From Tetracentron sinense (taxonomy: Eukaryota; Streptophyta; Magnoliopsida; Trochodendrales; Trochodendraceae): a stretch of DNA of 64,000 nt. This document shows, in pieces, positions 23,201 to 34,144 of this stretch. Within the stretch, counting starts at the first letter, position 1. Every line of letters starts with the position of its first letter. Location: NCBI GenBank assembly GCA_015143295.1, contig CM026551.1, forward strand, positions 18,032,543-18,096,542. Direction: 5' to 3'. The position numbers and the translations under genes were made by a program. The notes under the pieces were generated by a model. It ran no database searches and was not told the origin of the DNA. It saw only the letters and a list, made by a program, of their open reading frames with translations.

Positions 23201-23905
23201 GGTCAGCGAGAAGAGAATGTGATGCTATATGGATATCTTGGGGCCTGTATCAACAAATCGCTAGAGAGTGGAAGCGTAGTGTAAGTACGATTTACTTTGC
23301 ATACCTCTGGCAAGTAAAAAGCCCATAAAAAGGTTTGGGACCTGAGTGTGGTCAGGACTTGGCATCGCTAAGTTGTTTAGACTTTAGAGGACTGAGGCAG
23401 CCTGTACAACGAAATCAGAACCACCCAAAGCCCCTAATGCGTGTTACTGTAATAAAACATCAAAGACTGTCATGCCAATGCTATGCTTCCAAAAGCAATC
23501 ATTGATAACCACATTAAACACCCAAACCATAAGAAGAATGAAGGAAATTAAAATCTGCAGAACTCCATTTATAAGAATTAAATACTAAAGACTCTCCATT
23601 AAAATCTGCAGAAACTGCAGATATATAGGAATATATCGTCTGCCTATAACGAATCCCTATCATCTAACCAACTAAAAGCAAAACTATCCATAACATGATT
23701 CTGCATGTGCAGCAAAAGAAGTACTGAAGGTGACGAATGACGAGAAGACTTAGAGGTGTGAGGGGTTTTGGACAAAGAAGAATGTCGAGAAGATCGAAGA
23801 AAACTGAGGACATGTTAATGAGTGGAAAAACTGAATTGCTAAATGAATCTTATATAAACTGAAACCTGAATTTGAAAACAAAACAGATGTTAAGATTTGG
23901 CATTT

Positions 23906-24310
23906 CGAAGGCCTTAAAATTGGCTATTAGGAAGAGGTGGAGGTGGAGGTCGACTCAGATCGAGATTCACACAAAATCTGATATTGACATGTTGTGATCT
24001 AACATTTGGGAGTTCATTTGGTATTATAAAAGTACCATTCAAATGACGCGTTAGCTAAGAGACTAAGGGGAGGATCATCATAATAGTGGAAATGTTGGCA
24101 TTTCGAAAGCCTTAAAATTGGCTATTAGGAATAGGTGGAGGTCAATTCAGATCGAGAGTGACGCAGAATCTGCTTTTGAGATGTTGCGATCCAACATTTG
24201 GGAGTTCCTTTGGTTTGTCAAAAGCAATTGTGCTCCTTTTCCGCACTCAGATCAATGGAGGCAAGTAAGACAGGATCTAATTTGTAATAATACAACATCT
24301 GTAAACTAAT
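23906..24310 (+). pseudogene. Duplicated RNase H-like fragment
   Basis: Two tandem segments about 195 bp apart both contain CATTTCGAA(A/G)GCCTTAAAA and a GGTGGAGGTC..TCAGATCGAGA block. The second reads LAIRNRWRSIQIESDAESAF, matching the start of the second half of plant RVT_3 RNase H domains (ESD being the usual acidic site). No reverse transcriptase nearby. Confidence 0.5.
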
Positions 24311-24418
24311 ATTTTTTATCACTAATGAGTCCCCTTAACTAAAGGGGAAAAAAAAGAGTTCAACATTACTGTCTAGTCTCTACCTTCCCAGCTTCAATAT
24401 TCTATTATAGAAGATATC

Positions 24419-24680
24419 AACCATGGAGCTTTAATCTCTCTATCTGCTCCCTAGTATTATCTTTGTTCTAAATAGCTAGGAACATCAACGGGAAAAATAG
24501 CGGAAGAGATGGGAATTTAATCTACTAACTGCTTCATTGATCCATTTGCAACCATGGAGCTTAAATCTCTCTATGTGCTCCCAGTATTATCTTTGTTCTA
24601 AATAGCTAGGAACGTCAACGGGAAAAATAGCAGAAGAGATGAAAATTTAATCTACTAACTGCTTCATTGATCCATTTGTT
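24419..24680. repeat. Tandem duplication, period about 130 bp
   Basis: Two copies of a segment starting AACCATGGAGCTT(T/A)AATCTC and ending ACTGCTTCATTGATCCATTT, about 95 percent alike by eye. Confidence 0.8.
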
Positions 24681-26548
24681 TAAGATTGCCTCAAGTCTTC
24701 ACTAAATAATCGAGGAAAATTTGACACCTTTTCATTATCAAGTAGGAAGATGATGTCTCAAAGTAAATAAGACTGCAGATACTAAAACAGCCAATATTAA
24801 GGGAAGTTTCAGTCTCAGTTTGAAATAATCACAAGCTTTTCGCAATCACAAGTAGGATTATTTACAGGCCTTTGTCATATCATATACATGAGAACAATTA
24901 TATTCATACAAAGCAAAAAATATTTTACCTAGCATACCTGAGACTTGGAACCCAACACATCAGGGACAAAGGATTTGTGCATGAACGTAATTATTCGCGA
25001 GCAACTATAACTTCTTGTTGTCCAACATTGCGACCAGTGGAGAGTCTTATAAGCCTTGCTTCTGCCACACATACTATATTTCCTTCTTTTATGTAATGCC
25101 AATTAAAGTTCAGAAATTAGGGATAAAGATAAATGGAATGGAGTAATCCTTGCACGCGGATCCACTTGAAGACCGCATAAATATCTGTACAAAAACATAG
25201 ATTAATCAATCTCTATGAAGGTAAAAGAAACTAGATGAATATTTTTTTTGTAAATCCCAAATGAAGCATTTCATCAAGCATGTAGGCTTCATAATAGAAA
25301 TACCAATGTAACTTTTCAAAAAAAGAGAGATTTATATGCAGGGAAAACTCGATGCTTCTAAATTCCAGTTTTGCTAGCAAGACTGCACGAACGGTCCTAG
25401 AATAATCAGTGTTTTTCCTTTCTCATAGGATTAACCTTTTTTTATTAGCTTCTTATAATTTTTAAAAAATTAAGATTTTAGCATTTTATAGAACTCAAAT
25501 TCAGAGATATAGTGTTAAAAGTATCTTTCTTTCTATGGACAATATTTTTGGATGAGATCCTAATTCATAACATGTGACCATATTAAGAACACATGCTGGA
25601 GATTAGCAAATCGTTGCGCAATGTACTTAGGGGCAGAGTAATCAATAGATTACTTGCTTTTGCAGTGTCCCTTCATGCTCAAACTCTGTAATCTTGTTTA
25701 TCCCCACTTGGAGTTGCTTGAGTCTTGCCCTCCTCCTTTTGAAGCTCATTATCTTATTTCCATTTGGTCTCATTGGCAGCCTCAGCTGTTGTGGTATGGA
25801 CTCTGCTCCTGGGGCTATCACAGTCTATAACCGCATGTTTGAAGAAACAAACACAGTGCTTCCCCTCGCCAAGTACGACAACAGTGCCACCCCTTAATAG
25901 CACGGTGCTTGAGTAGGAGGGATATGGAGGACTTAAGAGTGTCCCATCTATTGCCGGCATAAGAGGGATGGATACCCTTTCTAATGGGCATGGGGGTTTC
26001 TTTTCGACAATTTGGGGAGATATAGTATATCTATTTGTAGCTTGTCTGTGAAAGTTCACTTTAGGTGAACTTCTTTTCCTTTTGTTCTGTGTACTCATCT
26101 TGTGATTAATATATCTTGGTTGCTTACCGATCAATAAAAAAAAGTAGGATATATCACTTGCACCTACCAGAAAGTAAAGGATAAATATAATGAGCTTGAA
26201 AAAAAAAAAGTAAGACTTTCATGAGGATATGATGTGTGCCAATTACTTTTATACCTTTTTGGAAAATATTTTCTCCATTTTTCAAAGGATAGAAAATAGA
26301 GCTTATTATGGAAGGTCTTGAGCCCTCATTGAAATAGTTGCAGCAAACAAGCTGTACGGATACCATACTAAACTTCTAAAGACATGATCACATTAAAGTT
26401 TTGGTGAGGTGAAAAAAATTAAAGGCCAAAGGTGCAATACCTACTGCATAGAGAACTAAGATGGGGACTGACAAGATTCATGGCTAATGCAATCCACAGA
26501 AATAATACTGAACGAGAAACCAAAAAAATCTAAACATATTCTAGATGA
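24681..26548. other. Unassigned interval with exon-like pieces
   Basis: No gene confidently recognised. On the minus strand about 25100-24995 a stop-free stretch includes VAEARLIRLSTGRNVGQQE, exon-like but of unknown family. Plus strand 25690-26142 ends in CCGATCAATAAAAAAAAG, like the poly(A) tail of a retroposed transcript; I could not assign the sequence before it. Some of this may be Helitron cargo from the terminus at 21996. Confidence 0.35.
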
Positions 26549-26576
26549 AAGAAATTGTATCAAAGTTGTAAAGAAA
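26549..26576. repeat. Copy of a V-ATPase B intron fragment
   Basis: AGAAATTGTATCAAAGTTGT followed by AAAGAAAA matches 31749-31777 in the intron next to the V-ATPase B exon almost base for base, and weaker similarity extends about 25 bp to the left of both. Confidence 0.55.
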
Positions 26577-27054
26577 ATGCCCGCATCTATTAACTAATAC
26601 TAAGACAAAATGTTTCCTCCCCTTCTCCTTTTGCCACGTAAATTATCATCGTAATGCACATGACTGGGCCGATTCTATGACGCAACTCTTCGGGTAGGGA
26701 CGCAAAACCGCCGCAACACTTTCTCTTTCGGGTAGGGACGCAATTCTTCATTTTTGGTAGGTTTTGGGTTGGGGACGCAACTACTCGATTCTTAAGGGGC
26801 GACGCTTCAGGCAAACTTTACGATCCTTCGTTGAGGTGGCGATGTAACACCTCCAAACCATTTATGCCCCAAACTGCCTCTATCTCTATTCGGAGATTAG
26901 TTGCTTAGAACACCCATTTTTCTAGCATTACTCCTGATATTACTACTGCTCCTGATTTGTACAACTTAGTTCGAGTAGGTTGCAACGGCGATTCAAAGTC
27001 ATTTAACTGACATTCAGCAGTTGGGTTCGGAATCTTCAGATTGAAAGGGTTCTT

Positions 27055-27207
27055 CTGAAATATTGTGGGCCATTTGGAATGACGGGGCTGAGGGAGATAT
27101 AGATCCATGGGATATCATTGATGCTACGAATTGCCTCAATGAAGGGTTGACTTATCAGAAGTGGGTTCGAATAAAGGTTTCCGGCAACAGGAGAGGTAGA
27201 AATTGAA
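27055..27207 (+). other. Exon-like open stretch of unknown family
   Basis: About 50 codons without stop, reading pieces such as ILWAIWNDGAEGDIDPWDII and LTYQKWVRIKVSGN before a TGA. The residue mix looks like real protein and the stretch is short, as captured exons are. I do not recognise the family. It lies just left of the degenerate Helitron-like end at 27736. Confidence 0.3.
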
Positions 27208-27735
27208 GAACAATTTTAAGATTTTCGTGTTTAGGTTTAAATTATATATTTTAGTTACAACTTATTTCTTTAATGTGTGCATTTTTTTTTCCAAGGAAAT
27301 CAACTTTTGCCTCTCTTCTGCGAATGCTAAGGTAACGACTAAACATCATTGTTCTGTAGAACTTCATTTATACCCTCTCTTATGCATTTACTCTTGTGGC
27401 CACAATATAGAAATGGCATAGATTGTTTTAGATTGGTCAAAGTGTTACTACAGTTTGATCCCATTAGTTTCTAGCAACACCTCTATCTTCAGAGTTCATT
27501 TTCTAGAATGTCAGATAAACTTTTCAGCCAACGTAGTTTATAATTTTAAATATGAGGAAGTTTAGGGTAATGTTGCCTGTTGGGTGTGGTGAAAGAGGGA
27601 TCCAAAATAGGAAATTTATTTGATCTACAGTGCTAAGACTAGGTATGTTTATATGTTTGTGCATTGGTTTAATTTAATATATATATATATATATTATTTA
27701 TTTTTCTGGTCAATCCAACCTTCATATGTTTGCAT

Positions 27736-27766
27736 ATCCCGTGCATCGCACAGAGTAATTTTAGAT
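27736..27766 (+). mobile_element. Degenerate Helitron-like 3' end
   Basis: CCCGTGCATCGCACAGA keeps most of the hairpin seen at 3921, 22007 and 31694, but the following CTAG is lost (TTTAGA instead). Probably an old terminus. Confidence 0.35.
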
Positions 27767-27901
27767 TTCCCATTACCAATAACATCAATCTGATATTGGG
27801 GTGTTGCAATTTGTTCTCAGATTGGATTTCTTTAGGTGTTGCAATCTGAAATTAGGGCGCTGCAATCTGAAATTGAGTTTTGTCGTAAACACGATATTAA
27901 G

Positions 27902-28159
27902 TTGTTGCAATCTGTTATTAGATTTGGAGATGAATATTACAGGCTGAAATCTGGATTCAGCCAAAAGGTCCGTATGGAAATCATAATTTACATTGATATC
28001 ATTACTATACTAAAACGCTATTAGCTTAAGTTGTTGCAATCTGTTATTAGATTTGGAGATGAATATTACAGGCTGAAATCTGGATTCAGCCAAAAGGTCC
28101 GTATTGAAATCATAATTTACATTGATATCATTACTATACTAAAACGCTATTAGCTTCAA
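27902..28159. repeat. Tandem duplication, period 129 bp
   Basis: TTGTTGCAATCTGTTATTAG starts at 27902 and again at 28031, and the copies stay nearly identical for about 125 bp to CTAAAACGCTATTAGCTT. The near-identity implies a recent event. Confidence 0.9.
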
Positions 28160-28335
28160 GTACCTATATATTACTTAGACATTGGTGAAGGAATTAAATA
28201 ATGTAGACAATAGCACCATGGGACAGCCAATGAGGGGAGGTTGAGCTCTTCAGTCAACAGGTCACTCACAGAATCCTGGTGCTATTGTCTACATTATTTA
28301 GTTCCTTCACCAATGTCTAAGTAATATATAGGTAC
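28160..28335. repeat. Near-perfect 59-bp inverted repeat (hairpin)
   Basis: Left arm 28160-28218 (GTACCTATATATTACTTAGA to TAGCACCA) and right arm 28277-28335 are reverse complements with about one mismatch, with a loop of 58 nt. It starts right at the end of the 129-bp duplication. It could be a small MITE or a precursor-like hairpin producing small RNA. No clear target duplication was seen. Confidence 0.85.
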
Positions 28336-29559
28336 TACTCTTTATCTATACATTACACTTACGAATCATATTTAGGTATGAAAATGCAAGAAATATAGCC
28401 AACACAGAAGCACAAAAAATAAAAAGATCTAACACGGTTACACCATTTTTGAAGGCTTGAAAATTTGAGTTGGAAATTCCAGGATAACATCAGGCCTAGG
28501 TCAAAAGTAATAGACCTTTCAAACAGATCGGTCTAAAAATTGAGACTAGAAGTGCACTCAGTATACATGGCATTATGCACCAATGCCTAGGTCAATGTAC
28601 ATATTACAAGGCATGCAAAAATGACCATTTGATAGGGTGAAGTCATTTTGAAAGTCGAATCAACAAAATGAGGATGTTGAGAGACCATTAACTTTATTCA
28701 GTACTAGGTAAAATGTAAGAAAACTGCTAGCAATATTTTAGCATCCACTTCTTCTGAACCATAGAAGAAAATGAATTAAAGCATACCTTAGAATTAAAGC
28801 ATATGGTATTTGTTAATTGTTATATACTATTTACATTAATTAGTGTCCTCCCACCATTCTATAAACTCTTAGGAAAAACATAATTACAATGAAATAAATG
28901 CTTATTACTTCTCCCCCATTCATGGCTATCACTCTCTATACAAATCAGCATAATGTTCTTCTCCTCCTCCCAAAGTAAATCTGAGTACACTGGAAAATGG
29001 CACCATGTCTTTAATCTTGAAGGAAACATAGCCTCTTTGATTGCACATGTATTAAGTTAGAGCATACTTCCGTCGTTTCCAGTTCTGTTCAATCTTTGTG
29101 GTTCAAAATTCACCAAAACTCTAATGAGGATAAATTATTTTAATTTCCTCCAAATCAGTCATTTAACTTACTCAATTACAATGCTTGGTGATTTTAGTGA
29201 ACAAAAGTAATTATCTCAAACAACAAAATAGATGCTGTTGAAGCCCGAAACTAAACATAATCAGTATTATATTCAATTTTCTTTATTTCACTTGGATATG
29301 ATCACCCCCTTTCTTTTTATAATATGAGTTAAATATGATTTTACTGTTTTCCAGTTTGGTTAACCATTTGTCGATAATTGTTCTTATCAATTTGTTACTA
29401 TTAGATGAAAATTGCAATAAGTTCACAATTTTAAGATCTTAACATGCTCGCCTTTGGAATGTGATCAATAGACAGTTTCATTACTACTTATTTCATATGT
29501 AACAGATGGTTTTGCTTGGTAGGTCTTGGATGATTGGTATTATTTTGCTATGATTGCAG
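28336..29559. other. Non-coding interval left of the TANGO2 fragment
   Basis: AT-rich with no recognised gene. Likely Helitron interior or captured intron sequence from the TANGO2 gene. Confidence 0.35.
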
Positions 29560-31522
29560 AGCAGGAAGAGTCTTAAGGAGTTTGCAGAGGAAGTGGGGGG
29601 CACATCAGTATAATGGGTCTAACCTAATATTAACCAATCTTTATTTGAAAACCATGGTTTATGTCTACAACATACCAAAAGGGGAGCCCATTTCCATTCA
29701 AGTTGTTTCACCGGGTATTCATGTGCTCTCAAATGCAAAGCTGGATTCCCCTGGCATAAGTCAAGAATGTATATTAACTCCTTAATTTCATCTAAATTTT
29801 TGTTATGGTGGATCTCGGCAAAAACTGTTGTTTTACACTACTGTGATTTCATGCATGGTCCTTTTCTTATCATCTGTGAATCTAGAATGAGAATCTGAAA
29901 TCTACAAAAAGTAATACAGATGACAGACCCACAATAGTATTCTTCGTTCTTCATTAAACCAGTCGGAAAGATTAATATATCCTCTTCAAATGGTGTATGC
30001 TAAGTCTGCATCCATCTTTTTGTTTAGACTGGAATAGTGCTCATGTCTTCCTATATTTGTGGGTTTGTTAGTTGTTAATATTAGCCATTGTTTGTCTATG
30101 AGGATATGAGCCTATTTTAAACAAGGGATTGTTGTTGAAGAGTTGTATACCAAAGCTTATAAGCAAGGGTTGAACCAGTTATTATCCTCCGATCATGAAT
30201 ATAGTCATTCAGTTACGTAGTAAATGTTGACAAAAGAAATACTCTCTATAGGTTAAAACTCGGTCTCATACGGAATATTGTGGCCTTTAGATAGGAATCC
30301 TTGAGATACCATGCAGTAATGATTCCGCTTCTAGAGTTGGTTTTTACTACATAGTAAGATGAACCCTTAATAAAAGAGGCTAAGGGCACTGCATATCTAA
30401 ACTCATGATTTAGTTGCAGCTTCAATGTCCTCACACCAGATATCTAGACTTTGCACACTCCAATCTCCAATATGCGTTTGCCGTTTAGGTGTTGGACTGA
30501 TTCCACCCAAAATCCATGGCACTAGAACATTGATCTTTATATGATTTTTTTGGTACTTATGTATTGTTTCAATTTTCTTAAACCTTTTATTTATGAATAA
30601 TATCATAAACATACATGGGTGATGTGTTTTTTAATCAGTATATACTCGAGTAATGTTGAGTCTTATCTACATGAATTCCACACGCAAACCCATGTGGTCA
30701 TGTCCACACCCATACACATGTTTTATTGAAGGTGTCCCATCTTATTGCTGAAAATACACTAGCCATGGCTCGATTTGTTTGAAAACCTGGAGCGAAGCTC
30801 ACAATCCATCATTTCATAAGTTTCTTTTATTTACCTCTGTTTAATTCAGCCAAATCTCTGTTAATGGTTAGCTATCTTTCCCATTTGTTCAGTTGAGGCT
30901 CCAATAGTTTGGTAAAATACACCAATATATTCATAACGCTAGACGGTGTACAATAGCTAGCATCATTGTTTATGCTCTCTCTCTCTCTCTCTCCATCTCA
31001 TGAGTGGCAGATCCCACCAATTATGCTTCATTTTTTTAATGCCAATCTTTTCAAATTCTATTGAAACCACTCTTTTTGCAGGCTCAAAGCTTGGGTCAGA
31101 ATTTCAAGGAACTGCTTCATAAATATTGCGAAGGTGAAGCCCCCATGAAAGAAATGATTAAAGAACAAACTGACAAAGGACACGGTCAAAGCTGTTAAAA
31201 GCATGTTACTCCAAATTTATCCTCCCTATTGGGAATTCAATTTAAGTTCCATATTGGTTGAAGTAGCTAGACTCCATTGGTAAACCCCAGTACTTATCTC
31301 CAATCTGCGTGAAATTATTTTTCCGCACCCCTAAAACATTTGAAGGTTTTTCTCAGATGTATAGGGACATTACGAGACTAGAAGCGTGGCAATGACTGTG
31401 AGAACAAATGGGGAAGTAAGTTTTATGAGAGGTATCACGAAAAAGAAATGTGGAAGGAGAATACTCTGAATTATCAAATAGATGGAGATGGTGATGGTGA
31501 TATTGTGGCTCTATCCAGGTGA
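29560..31522 (+). pseudogene. TANGO2: 3' half of a TANGO2-family gene, captured and decayed
   Basis: Three exon remnants with kept intron edges. 29560-29760 (after TTGCAG): LKEFAEEV, then in another frame YNGSNLILTNL, MVYVYNIPKGEP, VVSPGIHVLSNAKLDSP. 31082-31279 (after TTTGCAG, up to GTAAAC): AQSLGQNFKELLHKYCEGE, then shifted MLLQIYPPYWEFNLSSI. 31357-31522 (after TCTCAG): YETRSVAMTVRTNGEVSF, then shifted YERYHEKEMWKENTLNYQ, to a TGA. This is the order of the C-terminal half of TANGO2 (NRDE superfamily; linked to secretion and haem or lipid handling). Each exon has a frame break and the first donor is lost. Retained introns rule out retroposition. Placement 170 bp inside a Helitron-like 3' end suggests DNA-level capture. 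Confidence 0.75.
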
Positions 31523-31693
31523 TCAACCTGAAAATTAGCTTCTTTGTTATTTTATTTTGGTATTGGTTTTTTGTAGTTTTACATTGCATAGGTTGTTTGT
31601 AGTTACATGAATGGTTGTATTATTTTTTTTTATGTTTTTTAAAAATTTCTTTTCAAATAATTCCAAAGTTTTAAGTTTCATCTCAATTTTGGT

Positions 31694-31721
31694 CCCGTGC
31701 ATCGCACGGGGTGTTTGCTAG
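31694..31721 (+). mobile_element. Helitron-like 3' terminus after the TANGO2 fragment
   Basis: Perfect hairpin CCCGTGCATCGCACGGG (31694-31710), GTGTTTG, then CTAG (31718-31721) and a flanking T. This is a full match to the Helitron 3' signature. The body lies to the left and includes the TANGO2 pieces. The right flank is intron sequence of the V-ATPase B leader. Confidence 0.7.
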
Positions 31722-31812
31722 TATACACTAAATCCAAATGAAATTTCAGAAATTGTATCAAAGTTGTAAAAGAAAACGAATCTGACTACCTTGACCACAA
31801 GGCACAACTTAC

Positions 31813-31877
31813 CCATGCCAATCTCCCGAGTTCCCTCCTCCATGTCAAAATTGTTTTGTGCCACGCCCATCTTCGAG
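31813..31877 (-). CDS. VHA-B: First coding exon of V-type proton ATPase subunit B
   Basis: After a TATACAG acceptor (just above 31877) the minus strand reads CTCGAAG and then an ATG at 31870-31868: MGVAQNNFDMEEGTREIGM plus one base, ending at a GTAAGT donor (31812-31807). Plant V-ATPase B subunits begin with a variable MG..N.D segment followed by (M/I)EEGTLEIGMEYRT, and break after the Met-Glu. Leu is replaced here by Arg in GTREIG. Subunit B is the non-catalytic nucleotide-binding subunit of the V1 sector in the vacuolar and endomembrane proton pump. No later exon was found in the window, so this is a truncated gene, or one whose remainder lies beyond the Helitron and out of reach. Confidence 0.75.
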
Positions 31878-31995
31878 CTGTATACAGAGAAAATCCAAAC
31901 AGATTGGGAAATGAATGCTATTAAAGCACATACAGAGAAAATCCAAACAGATTGGGAAATGAATGCTATTAAAGCACATACAGAGATAATCCAAA
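31878..31995 (-). repeat. 48-bp unit in about 2.5 tandem copies at the splice acceptor
   Basis: CAGAGAAAATCCAAACAGAT starts at 31885 and 31933, with a third start (CAGAGATAATCC) at 31981. On the gene strand this repeats the polypyrimidine and branch region right before the acceptor of the V-ATPase B exon. Confidence 0.85.
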
Positions 31996-32661
31996 CAAAC
32001 GTATGAAATGTCTAAAGAATGTTAAACAGTAAAATATTTCAATACCGCCACTCTATAACCGATGTTGTTCAAGACTCCCATTTTCCGCCATATAAATCCT
32101 TTCTAAATCAGCCAAAAAAAAAAAATGGCCCATATGAAGAAGCTTTCCGAAGTAATTCTAATCAAAAGTGACGCCTGATGAGTTTCAGAACTACATAAGT
32201 TGCTCAAAGCTGCTCTATAAAATCATTCAATATTCAAAAGACCAAGCATTTCCTTCCGATCCACATAGTTAGGGCAAAATAACCAAAAATAGAGGGCAAT
32301 AATATGCCAAAAGGATTCAGAAAACCTAAATCGCATCGAATTCCTTCGATTCCAAAATCACAATAATCCAGAACAAAATCAGATTCCTCACTTATGAGAT
32401 GGAAAAAATCAACTTCAAGACCAAAATCTGTACACTAAAGTTGTAAACACGTACAAAATTAAAGAACTTCTGTACGAACTCTTCGTCAACAATTCGATGG
32501 AAAGAGCAGAGAGTTTAAATTGATCTGATCGATCCTTCGAGTTAATCAAAAGTAGTTATACAGAAACTAAATCAAATGCAAGAAAATGCGTCAAAGATTC
32601 GGCGATTAAACAGAAAAACTAAGCACACTGAAATCACGGAGAGATCTGAGAATGAACGTAC

Positions 32662-32860
32662 CTTTGAGAGAGATTCATGGACAGAGACGCGTATTCGAGG
32701 ATGAAATTCGTAAACGTAAAGGTGTTGCCTGCGACCTCTTCGTCTCCTCTCCCAAGGTGTGAGAGGGACGTGTGCGAGGGAGAGATGAATGGGATTATCG
32801 GTGGGAATGAAAGAGGTCGATGAGACAAAAAGGGTTAGTGGGATCCACAGGTGAACATTG
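32662..32860 (-). other. VHA-B: Presumed 5' leader exon of the V-ATPase B gene
   Basis: On the minus strand a CT-rich leader (CTCTCCCTCGCACACG, then CACCTTGGGAGAGGAG) ends CTCTCAAAG/GTACGT at 32662. With the acceptor at 31878 it gives a leader intron of 784 bp. The right end is approximate. An MITE at 32920 interrupts the upstream flank. Confidence 0.5.
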
Positions 32861-32919
32861 AACATTTATTGTAGGGTACACGTGGTAATAACTTGAATCT
32901 AAAACAGAAGCTTTTGAAG

Positions 32920-33204
32920 GGCTTCGGAATCTCTCTAGCAGCAGCCAGCAGCCCGAGAGGTGCTCTCGGGCACCCATACATATGCGGCAGTGGCTGGGGA
33001 AGTCATTTCATGACCCCAAATTTTAACTTCTCCCCACTTGATATCTCTTTCCCTTTATCGCACTATTTTATCGTCATGTTTCAAATAATGTGGAGATAAG
33101 TCAAAATTTTGGGGCCCATGAAATGACTTCTCCAACCACCTGTCGCATGATGTATGGGTGCCTGAGAGCACCTCTCGAGCTGCTGCTAGAGAGAATCCAA
33201 AGCT
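32920..33204. mobile_element. MULE-type MITE with 9-bp target duplication
   Basis: Exact flanks CTTTTGAAG (32911-32919 and 33205-33213). Termini GGCTTCGGAATCTCTCTAGC and, reversed, AGCTTTGGATTCTCTCTAGC. Subterminal GAAGTCATTTCATG and CATGAAATGACTTCTCC face each other. Same family as 42056-42257, 47577-47865, 47895-48170 and 49098-49385. Confidence 0.85.
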
Positions 33205-33267
33205 CTTTTGAAGATATCCACGTGGATAACAACTGCTATATAAGAGTAGTATAGATTTTAGAGTAGT

Positions 33268-33330
33268 GATAGGGGGACCCATGGATTCTATTTCTAAACC
33301 TAAGGCATCCACCAATAAGTGGATGCCCCC
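33268..33330. mobile_element. Left half of a palindromic MITE split by an LTR element
   Basis: The left arm CCCATGGATTC through CCTAAGGCATCCACCAATAA to GGATGCCCCC is the inverted copy of the arm at 41650-41714. The two halves are separated by the 8.3-kb LTR element. Confidence 0.75.
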
Positions 33331-34074
33331 TGATCGGTGCTAAATGTTATACATAAAAACACCTTAAACTTAACTTGTTAAATCCTTTAGAGTAATTATT
33401 TGTATTATTTTATGCTACTTGGTTATTTAAATTTGGTACAGGTTCATCCAAGAAAAATAGCTTAATATGAATGGTTTAGAAGGATCTCAGGAGCAAGAGT
33501 GAAGAAGAAATGATCAATCACCCTTCCTGCGTTTTGGGCTTATTTTAATTACATAAAAGTTTCCTTTTAGACTCAATTTAACTATTCTTTAAGGCTCAAA
33601 CTTTGTAGAGAAAAGAAAAAAGAAGAGTTGTAGAGAAATTAGAAGTCCTTATTGTATAAGGATTCTATCTTTCTCTCTTTTTCTATAAAATGAAAGATTC
33701 CTTGTAGAGTAATTATCATTATCATTATCATTATCAGAGAGAGAATTTTGTAAAGATTTTGGATCTGAAGAAGAAAAGCTCTAGAGATCAAGGAAGTCAT
33801 GAAGAGAAGTGCTATAGCTTTGTCTATGAAGATGTTGCATTCCTTCCTCGCGATGAACTAATTTCCACTCTAGGGTTTCGCTGAAACCCTAGCCAAATAA
33901 CTGTGTTGTTCTATTTTATTTTTATTTTTGATTTCTGAATTGTAAGACATTGATTGCATAAAATAGATGGTTGTTTCAACAACCAGATTTATTGATTTAT
34001 ATTTGATTTTAATGGAATTCTCAACCTTGTCTTAGGTTTTATGAAATTGGAATTGAAATCACTTGTGTTAATTT
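33331..34074 (+). repeat. 5' LTR (3'-truncated)
   Basis: Matches 39343-40049 plus 41025-41075. TATA-like CTATAAAATG at about 33684. After 34074 the similarity stops although the 3' LTR continues for about 540 bp, so an internal deletion removed the U5 end. Confidence 0.7.
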
Positions 34075-34144
34075 GATTTGGGTTGTGAATTAGTGTGCCC
34101 ACCAAGTGTTTGTAAAAATCCCTCAAAGAGTTTTTGTACATTAG

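Noticed and set aside
25694..26134. Overlapping frames on both strands as a gene
   Set aside because: No recognised domain; the region looks like a retroposed or decayed piece ending in an A-rich tail.
29534..29785. An 83-codon frame as an intact small gene
   Set aside because: It is one exon of a TANGO2 remnant read through a lost donor; the other exons are frame-broken.
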